Source: Orientallactaga sibirica (Eukaryota; Chordata; Mammalia; Rodentia; Dipodidae). From it: 64,000 nt of DNA. The stretch lies in NCBI GenBank assembly GCA_036365145.1, contig JAEOAD010000015.1, positions 11,029,501 through 11,093,500 on the forward strand. Direction: 5' to 3'. The translations under genes and the position numbers were made by a program. This document shows, piece by piece, positions 33,810 to 64,000 of the stretch (its first letter is position 1; each line of letters opens with the position of its first letter). Below the pieces are notes generated by a model that made no database searches, was not told the DNA's origin, and saw nothing but the letters and a program-made list of their open reading frames with translations.

Positions 33810-34092
33810 TGTGGTTTAACTATAACATGTTCCCTATATGCTCATGTGTTTTAGTATTTGATCCCCATGTGGCCATGCTGTTTGGAAATACTGTTTTGGA
33901 AAAACTTAGGAAGCCTTGCTGGGTCAGTGGGAGGGGCCTTCAAGTTTTATAGGATGGCCCCACTTCCTGTTCATTCTTTGCTTCCTGACTATGATTGTGA
34001 AGGGACATAGACCCCTCTGGAACTGTAGCTGAATTAAACCCTTTCCTTCTTTGCTTCTGGCCACAGCAATGAGTAAAGCAACTAATATAGCA
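33810..34092 (+). mobile_element. ERVL-MaLR-like LTR, sense, diverged
   Basis: Starts TGTGGTTTAACTATAACATG, contains GTAGCTGAATTAAACCCTTTCC, and ends near ACTAATATAGCA. Confidence 0.65.
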
Positions 34093-34800
34093 TGTGATTT
34101 GTATACCAATGAAACAAGTGTAAAATAAGTACTTGAAAAGTGCTAGTGCCTTGTGCTTGATCTTTCACTATTCTTTTACAAGCCCTTCAAAAATTCCATG
34201 GAAGAGCTTGTGGCAGCTTGTGACAAGATGAGGCATAGTTGGGATCAGCTATGGCTTAACCCCAGGTAACATCAAGTTAATGTCCAGACGTGTTCACAGC
34301 TGGCGACAAGAGTTCACCTAAACTGACTGATGCAAACCAGAAGAAATGTCCAGTTTATTCAGAGTTATGAGAAACAAAGTATATATTATGTGAAGCCACT
34401 ATGTTTTTTGGTAGCTTATTACCCAGCAAAAGCTGACTGAAAATACTTTCAGCTTTCTCCCATCATAGTATATACACATTTGCATATTAAGCAATAGACA
34501 TTTTTATTGTTTTTATTAATCAACTTCTGACACTATCTGTTAGCTTCCAAAAAGATAGATGAAGTTATCAGTCTGTTTCCCCTCACCTTTCCCATCCTCC
34601 AAAATACACGTCGTTCACTGTTCTGTGAACTAGTCAGTATTTAATGTTTACTTGATTGTGCCTACCCCACAAGTGCACATTGTGTCACACTCTGCCATTT
34701 CTTTTCATTCAAGGTAGCTACAAGTCATAAACAAATCCAGGATAAATGCATGTCAGAAATATTATTGAGTCTGCTTATAAGGTTAGGTCCAGTTCTAAGG
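34093..34800. other. No gene recognised
   Basis: Unique A+T-rich sequence with no feature I can name. Confidence 0.4.
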
Positions 34801-34804
34801 AGAA

Positions 34805-34805
34805 T

Positions 34806-34848
<43 letters not shown>

Positions 34849-35050
34849 TATTTATATATTTATTGGAAAGCAGACAGAAAGGCAGAGATATAGAGCATGG
34901 ACCCATCAGGGCCTCTTGCCATTGCAAACAAACTCCAGATGCATGTGCCACTTTGTGCATCTGGCTTTAATGTAAATACTGGGAAATCAAACCCATACTG
35001 TCAGGCTTTGCAAGCAAACACCTTTAATAGTTGAGCCACCTCTCTAGCCT
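34805..35050 (-). mobile_element. B2-like SINE with (TTTA)n tail and target-site duplication
   Basis: The tail is expanded into about 14 TTTA units (34,805-34,862). CTAAGGAGAATTTA flanks the element on both sides. Confidence 0.95.
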
Positions 35051-35133
35051 CCTAAGGAGAATTTAAAGCATCCACTCACAGTGTTTAAGTAGGAATAGTA
35101 AGTGAATTAATAAATTGATCCAAATAACTTTTC

Positions 35134-35354
35134 CTTTTATTTAAATATTTTTATTTGTTTATTTGCAAGGAGAGACAGAGAGAGAGAAAGAGAGAGAAAG
35201 AATTTGGGCACTCCAGGGCCTACAGCTGCTGCAAACAAACTCCAGATACAAGTGCCACTGTGCATCTGGCTTTATGTGAGTACTGAGGAATCAAACCTGG
35301 GTCATTAGGCTTTGCAGGCAAGTGCCTCAAATGCTAAGCCAGCTCTCCAGTCAC
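35134..35354 (-). mobile_element. B2-like SINE
   Basis: Antisense copy ending GCTAAGCCAGCTCTCCAGTC, with an approximate CCAAATAACTTTT duplication. Confidence 0.93.
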
Positions 35355-35588
35355 CAAATGACTTTTTCCATGGAGAGGCATGGTTCAATACAAAGTCATG
35401 TTAACAAGTTTTAGACAAGTACAAGAGCGCCCCAGACAAAAAAAAAAAAAAAAAGGTCGGAATAACTCTAGATTCAGAATCGCTATAAAGGTGTCTATGG
35501 CTGGTTCTCCCTAAAAGACACCTATTTTTTGTGTGCGTGTTGTGTATTTTATGTTCTTGACAGTTTTTCTCTTCAAAAATGAAGCTAT

Positions 35589-35754
35589 GGCCAGGCGTGG
35601 TGGCGCACCCCTTTAATCCCAGCACTCGGGAGGCAGAGGTAGGAGGATTGCCGTGAGTTGAGGCCACCCTGAGACTACATAGTTAATTCCAGGTCAGCCT
35701 GGACCAGAGTGAAACCCTACCTCGAAAAAACCAAAAAAAAAAAAAAAAAAAAGA
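35589..35754 (+). mobile_element. B1 SINE
   Basis: GGCCAGGCGTGGTGGCGCACC to CTACCTCGAAAAAACC, with an A tail that decays into GAAGAAGAAGAAGCAGCAGC. Confidence 0.96.
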
Positions 35755-35812
35755 AGAAGAAGAAGCAGCAGCAGCTATGAAAGTCCAATAGCTAAGCCGT
35801 TCTTCACTTTTT

Positions 35813-35966
35813 TTGTTGGTTTTGGTTTTCGAGGTAGGGTCTCACTCTAGCTCAGGCTGACCTGGAATACACTATGGAGTCTCAGGGTGGCCTCGAACTC
35901 ATGGTGATCCTCCTACCTCTGCCTCCCGAGTGCTGGGAGTAAAGGCGTGTGCCACCACGCCCGGCC
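35813..35966 (-). mobile_element. B1 SINE with target-site duplication, inverted to its neighbour
   Basis: CCGTTCTTCACTTTTT is duplicated at 35,797-35,812 and 35,967-35,982. With the + strand B1 at 35,589 it forms an inverted pair about 60 bases apart, directly upstream of the LAPTM4A promoter. Confidence 0.97.
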
Positions 35967-36099
35967 CCGTTCTTCACTTTTTCCTGCTGTCGTTTTCCTT
36001 AGTTCTTTGGCCTTTGGCAGGGTCGAATGGCGTTTCTTTGCATGCCCCAGTAGTCAATACAAAGAAAGGGTAAGATTTTTGATTTCTAGTTAGAGCTGG

Positions 36100-58960
<22,861 letters not shown>

Positions 58961-59391
58961 GGACGCTTTGCTAGTCAGTAGACACGACACCAGCTTCTCG
59001 TCTGGCTTGCTTTGCAGAACGCTGCAGTGCAGAGCTCTCAGACTGGTTTGATATCAAGTACCTTGTCTTTGTTTAGCATTTATTTTCAAACACTAAGGAG
59101 CTTTTTGGACATTTATTAGAAACTTCTTTTTGTTAAGTGGATTACATTTTAATACTTTTTTGAAGACAATCTAGGTTCAGCCAGAGCAAAGTGCCATTGT
59201 TAGCCTTTGATGGAGGGGTGGGAAGGGAAAGGGGATTTTCCACATTTTCTTTTTAACTTTGCACTTTCTTTATATAATAGTTTGTATTTTGGTTATTTGC
59301 TGCCATGGATAATTTCAGGAAAAATGAATCCAGTATTCAGGATGTGTGAGTTGGGTATAAGAGTTGAAATTTTCAGCTGTTAGAAATGGAC

Positions 59392-59397
59392 AATAAA
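59392..59397 (+). terminator. Poly(A) signal 1 (AATAAA)
   Basis: First canonical hexamer in the LAPTM4A 3'UTR. It could be used for a shorter transcript. Confidence 0.6.
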
Positions 59398-59474
59398 GAA
59401 GTTTGACTTGACCATGGGAGATGAAGGTGCATGTTTCTAATTTGTATGTTTCCATATTTGTGATAATATACTTT

Positions 59475-59480
59475 AATAAA
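59475..59480 (+). terminator. Poly(A) signal 2 (AATAAA)
   Basis: Distal hexamer followed by GTGTTGTC and a T-rich stretch. The T-rich downstream element now partly belongs to an inserted B1. Confidence 0.75.
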
Positions 59481-59499
59481 TCTCTTAAACTTTAGTGTT

Positions 59500-59654
59500 G
59501 TCTTTTTTTTTGGTTTCCGAGGTAGGGTCTCACTCTAGCGCAGGCTGACATGGAATTCACTATGTAGTTTCAGGGTGGCTTTGAACTCTCAGCGATCCTC
59601 CTGCCTCTGCCTCCTGAGTGCTAGGATTAAAGGTGTGTGCCACCACACCTGGCT
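59500..59654 (-). mobile_element. B1 SINE directly after the LAPTM4A cleavage region
   Basis: CCGAGGTAGGGTCTCACTCTAGC to CCACCACACCTGGC. GTGTTGTC is duplicated on both sides. Confidence 0.96.
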
Positions 59655-59727
59655 GGTGTTGTCATTTTTAACTCATCTTTTTTATAGAGAAAGCCCAACT
59701 TTTTTATGTCACTTGATACAAATGCTT

Positions 59728-59903
59728 TTAAAAATATTTTATTTATTGATTTGCAAGCAGAGAAATAGAGAAGAGAAAGAGAAAGAGAATGGGCACTCCA
59801 AGGCTTCTAGCTGCATGTGTCACTGTAGGTCCTGGGGAATCAAACTCAGGTCCTTAGGCTTTGCAGGCAAATGCCTTAACTGCTGAACCATCTCCCCAGT
59901 CCT
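59728..59903 (-). mobile_element. B2-like SINE with internal deletion
   Basis: TTTTATTTATTGATTTGCAAGCAGAG, GA tract, and GCCTTAACTGCTGAACCATCTCCCCAGTCC. Part of the CCACTGCAAACGAACTCC block is missing. Confidence 0.9.
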
Positions 59904-59959
59904 AGAAATATGTTTTGAGAAGTATTGTTAGATGGTTTCCTCTTATTTAAAAATTTTCA

Positions 59960-60007
59960 GTTTTGTTTAGTGTGTGCATATGTGGTGTGTGTGCATGTGT
60001 GTGTAAA
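59960..60007. repeat. GT-rich low-complexity tract
   Basis: GTGTGTGCATATGTGGTGTGTGTGCATGTGTGTGT; it forms the tail of the adjacent antisense B3-like SINE. Confidence 0.85.
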
Positions 60008-60625
60008 GATGCACATACTTAGCATTTAAGGAGGCCAGAGGAGAATGTGATATGTCCCCCTCTATTGTTCATCCACCTATTTCCTGAGACAGAGGTTATC
60101 AGTTCCTTTCTCATTGCTGGGACAAAATACCTTACCAGAAGCAGGGAGAAAGGTTTAATTCAGCTTACAGTTCCCGAGGGTAGAATCCATCATGGTAAGG
60201 AAGGCATGACAGGAGCAGAAAGCCAGCTTCACAGCAAGTAGGAGGTAGAGAGAACAGCAAATGGGGCTGGGCTAGAACAGTTCAAGCCCCGCCACCAGTG
60301 ACACACTTCCTCCAGTGAGGCTTCACCTCCTAAAGATTCCACCACCTTCCCTAATAGCGCATCTGGGGACCACGTTTTCCAACACATGAGCCTGTGGTGA
60401 GGGATGCATTACATTCAAATGCCCACACGGGGTTTCTGTCTGAACACTGAGCTGCAGTTTTCAGGAGCCCCAGAGATTCTCTGGTTTCCATTTCCCACAG
60501 GATCACAGGCATGAGTGACCATACCCAACTATATACATGGGTGCTGGGGAATTAAACTCAGATGTCTCAGGTCCTCATTCTTGCACAGCAAATGCTCTTA
60601 ACCACTAAGCCATCTCCCTAGCCTA
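60008..60625 (-). mobile_element. B3-like SINE split by an LTR insertion
   Basis: The left part is 60,008-60,091 (AGGAGGCCAGAGGAGAATGTG). The right part is 60,433-60,625 (GAACACTGAGCTGCAG...AACCACTAAGCCATCTCCC). The LTR-like repeat lies between. Confidence 0.7.
60092..60432 (-). mobile_element. Antisense rodent LTR-like repeat nested in the B3-like SINE
   Basis: GGTTATCAGTTCCTTTCTCATTGCTGGGACAAAATACC to CATTCAAATGCCCACA, with GCTTCACCTCCTAAAGATTCCACC. Confidence 0.7.
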
Positions 60626-60627
60626 TA

Positions 60628-60712
60628 ATTTTTTTTTCCTGACAGTTTCATATAGCCCAGTCTTGCCTTGAACTTGCTATTTAGCTGAGGTTGACTTTGA
60701 ACTCTTGATAGT
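60628..60712 (-). mobile_element. B1-like fragment
   Basis: CCTGACAGTTTCATATAGCCCAGTCTTGCCTTGAACTTGC; tentative. Confidence 0.5.
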
Positions 60713-61191
60713 TAAAATACATGGCCACTTTTTTTTTTTTTTATTAAATAGGAATATGGTCTAAAATAACAAAACACAGTAAGTACATAAGCATAACAGT
60801 TTATTATCCAGCATTACATACTGTATATAGTTGTGTGAGCTGTGCTTTTCCATGACTAGCAGCACAGGCTCTCTCACACCAGCATTCCAGAGTGCACCAG
60901 GACGTGAAGACAGCTCCAGTGCAGCACTGGTGATAGATAGCATTCTTTCAGCATTCTTTCATTCTCCTGTGTTGTAGTCCAAGCTGGCTTTAGCTGCCCA
61001 AGTGCTCAAAGTGCAGGCATGTACCAGAAAATCTGGCTCCCATTAGGATTTTTTGGGACCACCATGACAATAACATTATCTGTCAACTGAAACATGGTGG
61101 GTTATATTTATGAGTGCAATGCTACCTAGACTAATTAGGAAGCATTTCTTTACTTCATTTAACACAGAACTATTATTTAAAGCTAAGGTGA
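60713..61191. other. No gene recognised
   Basis: A T13 run at 60,729 is followed by a sequence that may be an old DNA-transposon or pseudogene scrap. I cannot name it. Confidence 0.35.
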
Positions 61192-61315
61192 AGTTGGGCA
61201 TAATGGCTCATGCCCGGGATCACACATATTTTGGGGAGGGGGAGAGATGAAGCAGGATGATTACCACAAAGTTCAAAGCCAGCCTGTGCTAGAATAAATG
61301 GTCTCAGAAAACTAA
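61192..61315 (+). mobile_element. Old B1-like SINE
   Basis: GAAGTTGGGCATAATGGCTCATGCC through CAAAGCCAGCCTGTGC. Confidence 0.6.
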
Positions 61316-61685
61316 GAAAAAGGGAAAAGGTGAAGATATTTCTTGAATCATAGGCCAGAAATTTCTGTTCTTGATTGTTTGATTGAAAAATTAATATAGC
61401 AAGTTATGTTTTTATGTTGTGATCATTTAGTTAGGTAATGAATTCACACGATATACCCACGATTCATCTAAAGAACATAACAAAATGTAACGAATAAGTT
61501 TAGTGATAATGATGTACAGTAATGGAGTACAGAGGTACTGTAGGTCAGGAAGGGAAACTTCAAAGTGGATTTTAGGTACTCTTGGTTTGCACATGAACAC
61601 AAAGGGAGCTGGAAGATGATGGAGGAGTTAACTTTGAAGACAACATGCACACCTTAAATATATGCAATTTTTAAAAGTAAGGATG
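61316..61685. other. No gene recognised
   Basis: A+T-rich unique sequence. Confidence 0.4.
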
Positions 61686-61834
61686 TGGGCTGGGGAGATG
61701 GCTTAGGAGTTAAGGCACTTGTCTGCAAAGCCTAAGGACCCAGGTTCGATTCCCCAGAACCCACGTAAGCCAGATGCACTTTGTGGCATATGCATCTGGA
61801 GTTTGTTTACAGTGGCTAGGGGCCCTCGCATGCG

Positions 61835-61875
<41 letters not shown>

Positions 61876-61920
61876 CCACACTCTCTCTCTCTAATAAATG
61901 AATAAATAAAATATTGTAGA
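61686..61920 (+). mobile_element. B2-like SINE with internal (GC)n(CA)n microsatellite
   Basis: GGGCTGGGGAGATGGCTTAGGAGTTAAGG to AATAAATGAATAAATAAAAT. The usual GCATGCCCATTCTC junction has expanded into GCGCGCGCGC followed by about 16 CA units (61,831-61,873). Confidence 0.95.
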
Positions 61921-62320
61921 AAAAAAAGTGAGAGGACAGAGTGTCATCATACTATAGCTTATAGGAACCAGTTTAAATTTTGCTCTGGACATAATTCTCC
62001 TTTCATCTTGCTAGGAGTGCAGTGTTGCTGGTTTCTACATATGTAGACACATACATTTATCCATCTTTCAAAGGGAAGGCAGACTTGTTTGGCTGTGAAT
62101 TCACTTGTTTACAAAGTCCATCACCACAAAACAAAAGTCCACCAAGTTTTTACATTCAGAAAGGAAATGTCACTTGGGGAATAACCCTAGTTTTCAGGAA
62201 GATGCTTTTTTCATAATGTTTTCCAACATTGCAGAATCAAGGATTGCTTCTGGGCTAGGTCTCACTGCACTCGAAGCAGAAGCCTCAAATAACCTCTCAG
62301 ATTTCTTTGTCATCGTTTGT
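61921..62320. other. No gene recognised
   Basis: Unique sequence. Confidence 0.4.
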
Positions 62321-62674
62321 TGTAGTCAGCTCCACGTTGCTGTGATTAATATTCAACCAGACACAGTTTATGGGAGGAAGGGATTTATTACAGGCTTACA
62401 GATCCAAAGGACGGTCCATCAATGGCAGAAGCAGCTGCTTAGTTCTGTATACCCAACCACAGAGAAACAACTGCAGCAAGCAAACCTCAGCACCAGCAGA
62501 CAGCATGAAGAACCATGCCAAGCTCAAACTGTTCTCTGAACAACCTTTGGGCTGGAATTCGGATCTGCCCAGTGACACGCCCCCTCTACCAGGAATCTGG
62601 TAGAGGTAGGGGCTGAAGTTGCAAATTCAATTTTAATAAAATGAGTGTATGGGGCCACACATTCAACTACCACA
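62321..62674 (-). mobile_element. Solo ERVL-MaLR-like LTR
   Basis: The + strand runs TGTAGTCAGCTCCACGTTGCTG to CAACTACCACA, with the same order of landmarks as the LTRs at 11,440, 21,192 and 55,415. Confidence 0.8.
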
Positions 62675-62784
62675 CTGTTGATTTGATTCTGCCCTCTGCT
62701 GAAGACCATGCCCAGCAATACATAAGTATACACCAGCCTCTTCCCCGTCACTAGCACTGGTAAGATCATACAAACATTTGGATG

Positions 62785-63022
62785 CATTGGGCTGTTGGTG
62801 GAAATGCAAAATGGTATAGCAGCTTTGGGGAAGAGGATGAAGGCTCCTCAAGAAATTTAAAATGATCAAGTAATCCCATTTTCTAGTATTGTTGCAAAAT
62901 AATTGAAGTCAGGATCCCAAAAGAACATTAGCACTCCTACGTGTTTCCTGTAGTGCTATTCACAGTAACCAAGGTGTGGAAATAAGTGTCCATCCATAGA
63001 TGGGAAAAAACAATGTATGTAC
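62785..63022 (+). mobile_element. Old LINE-1 ORF2 C-terminal fragment
   Basis: GTTGGTGGAAATGCAAAATGGTATAGC, GAAGTCAGGATCCCAAAAGAAC, and GTGCTATTCACAGTAACCAAGG...GTCCATCCATAGATGGG follow L1 order. Confidence 0.85.
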
Positions 63023-63027
63023 ATGTG

Positions 63028-63570
63028 TATTAGTTACTTTTTCCTTGATGTGACAAAATGCATGGCCAAAAGAAAGATTTTTAAAATAATATTTACTTGC
63101 GGGGGGTGTGTGTGTGGATAGAGAATGGGCTTACCAGGGCCTCCTACCACCCACAAAATGAACTCTGTATGCAAGTGCTACTTTGTGCATCTGGATTTAT
63201 GTGGGTACTGTATAACCTAACCCTGGCCATCAAGCTTTGCAAGCAAGTAAGCATCTTTAACTGCTGAGCTATCTCCCCAGCCCAGAGAAAGGATTTGTTT
63301 ATGCTTACAATTTGAGGCTACAGTCTGTCCTGGAGGGGAAGGCATGGTGGCAGGAGCTTAAAGCAGCTGGTCACATTCACGTTCAGTAGATAGTGGAGAA
63401 GCAGAAAGCTTTGAATACTGGTGCTCAGCTCTAGTTTTTATACAGTCCAGGACCCAGCCTAATGAATAATGTCACACATAATAAAAGTCATTTAACCTAA
63501 TGATGACAATCCCTCACAGGTATGCCCAGAGGCTAGTTTCTGTTGGAGGGGGTGTCTCAGAGCTCTCCTC
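63028..63570 (-). mobile_element. Antisense rodent LTR-like repeat interrupted by a SINE
   Basis: TATTAGTTACTTTTTCCTTGATGTGACAAAATGC, then (after the SINE) TGGTGGCAGGAGCTTAAAGCAGCTGGTCACATTC and AATCCCTCACAGGTATGCCCAGAGGC. Confidence 0.8.
63085..63284 (-). mobile_element. B2-like SINE nested in the LTR-like repeat
   Basis: GAATGGGCTTACCAGGGCCTCC through GCTGAGCTATCTCCCCAGCCC. AGAAA..ATTT-type sequence on both sides marks the break. Confidence 0.88.
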
Positions 63571-63865
63571 CCAGCCTGCCATAAGTGAGGCTTTCAAATA
63601 TCTCATTTTCTCAAAGGGCTTAGTGGTGGTCTCACCAGCCTGGCTCCTTCCCTGACCACTGGGCCCCACCTCTACACATGTCCCAAGGCCCTTCCCCCTT
63701 CTCTACAAGGAGCATATATAAGGTCTCTCTCAGATACCCTTTTATTCTTTGGCTCCTCCATGAGCTAAGGTAAGTTTTCTGCTTGTTCTTCTGTCTCTTT
63801 TTTTGTCTCTCCCTTTTCCTTCTATACTATACTATTTAATCTTTCTATACTATTTCATCTCATTC
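63571..63865. other. Unrecognised, with a TATA-like box
   Basis: CATATATAAGG at about 63,713 lies in a pyrimidine-rich context, followed by CTCCATGAGCTAAGGTAAG. It could be an LTR promoter region, but the family is not recognised. Confidence 0.35.
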
Positions 63866-64000
63866 TGTGGTAGTTTGAATAGATGGCCTCCAATATATTC
63901 AGGATTTTATTACAGTATCACTGGTATCACTGGGCAGATCTTAGGGTCCAGCTGTACAGTGTGGTGGTGGATTTGCAATTCCACTCTAAAGATATGCAAA
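63866..64000 (+). mobile_element. Start of an ERVL-MaLR-like LTR, sense, running off the window
   Basis: TGTGGTAGTTTGAATAGATGG and CCTCCAATATATTCAGG match the 5' start of the element-2-type LTR (minus-strand reading of 19,963 and 55,791). Confidence 0.8.

Larger units (their letters stand above)
58961..59497 (+). other. LAPTM4A: LAPTM4A 3'UTR
   Basis: About 0.5 kb with A+T-rich and TTTTTAACTTTGC-type stretches. It ends shortly after the second AATAAA. The exact cleavage site is inferred. Confidence 0.8.

Overview
The window is mammalian nuclear DNA, and its interspersed repeats identify it as a rodent. It is packed with B1-type (7SL-derived) SINEs, tRNA-derived B2-like SINEs, B3-like and B4-like SINEs, LINE-1 relics and many ERVL-MaLR-type LTRs. 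The B1 copies and the GA-rich, long-bodied tRNA SINEs do not match the mouse or rat consensus as I remember it. My best guess is a non-murid myodont rodent such as a jerboa or jumping mouse; this is an inference from repeat style only.

Layout. Positions 1-36,000 hold no recognisable host gene. They contain, in order: a + strand LTR end; SINEs and two MIR relics; a long but broken + strand LINE-1 (5,325-10,279) joined tail-to-tail to a minus-strand LINE-1 (10,280-12,680); two repeat-poor stretches (13,436-15,260 and 16,151-17,662); two abutting minus-strand ERVL-MaLR-like elements that keep LTR, primer-binding-site and polypurine-tract landmarks (17,663-21,538); and then a dense mosaic of SINEs, LTRs and L1 ends. 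A TATA-less CpG-rich promoter lies at about 36,100-36,740.

The only host gene I recognise is LAPTM4A (lysosomal-associated protein transmembrane 4 alpha), on the + strand. It has seven coding exons: 36,741-36,851, 50,566-50,686, 54,469-54,545, 54,635-54,757, 56,958-57,053, 57,582-57,679 and 58,886-58,960. All splice sites are GT-AG. The 3'UTR carries two AATAAA signals (59,392 and 59,475). Intron 1 (13.7 kb) is filled largely by an old + strand LINE-1 3' half (42,660-46,795) riddled with later insertions. Downstream (59,500-64,000) is again SINE, LTR and L1 mosaic, ending inside a + strand LTR that runs off the window.

The observation most worth a second look is in LAPTM4A itself. Exon 6 is one base shorter than the reading frame needs, in a short C run just before the donor. 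As written, translation shifts, ends at TGA 58,914-58,916, and loses the C-terminal tyrosine/PY-motif tail. The same gene also has an Asp-Trp pair in place of hydrophobic residues in its last membrane segment. Either these are sequence errors or this lineage has an altered LAPTM4A. A near-perfect CLEAR (TFEB) box sits in the promoter, as expected for a lysosomal gene. I see no bacterial-type operon, CRISPR array or novel protein system here.
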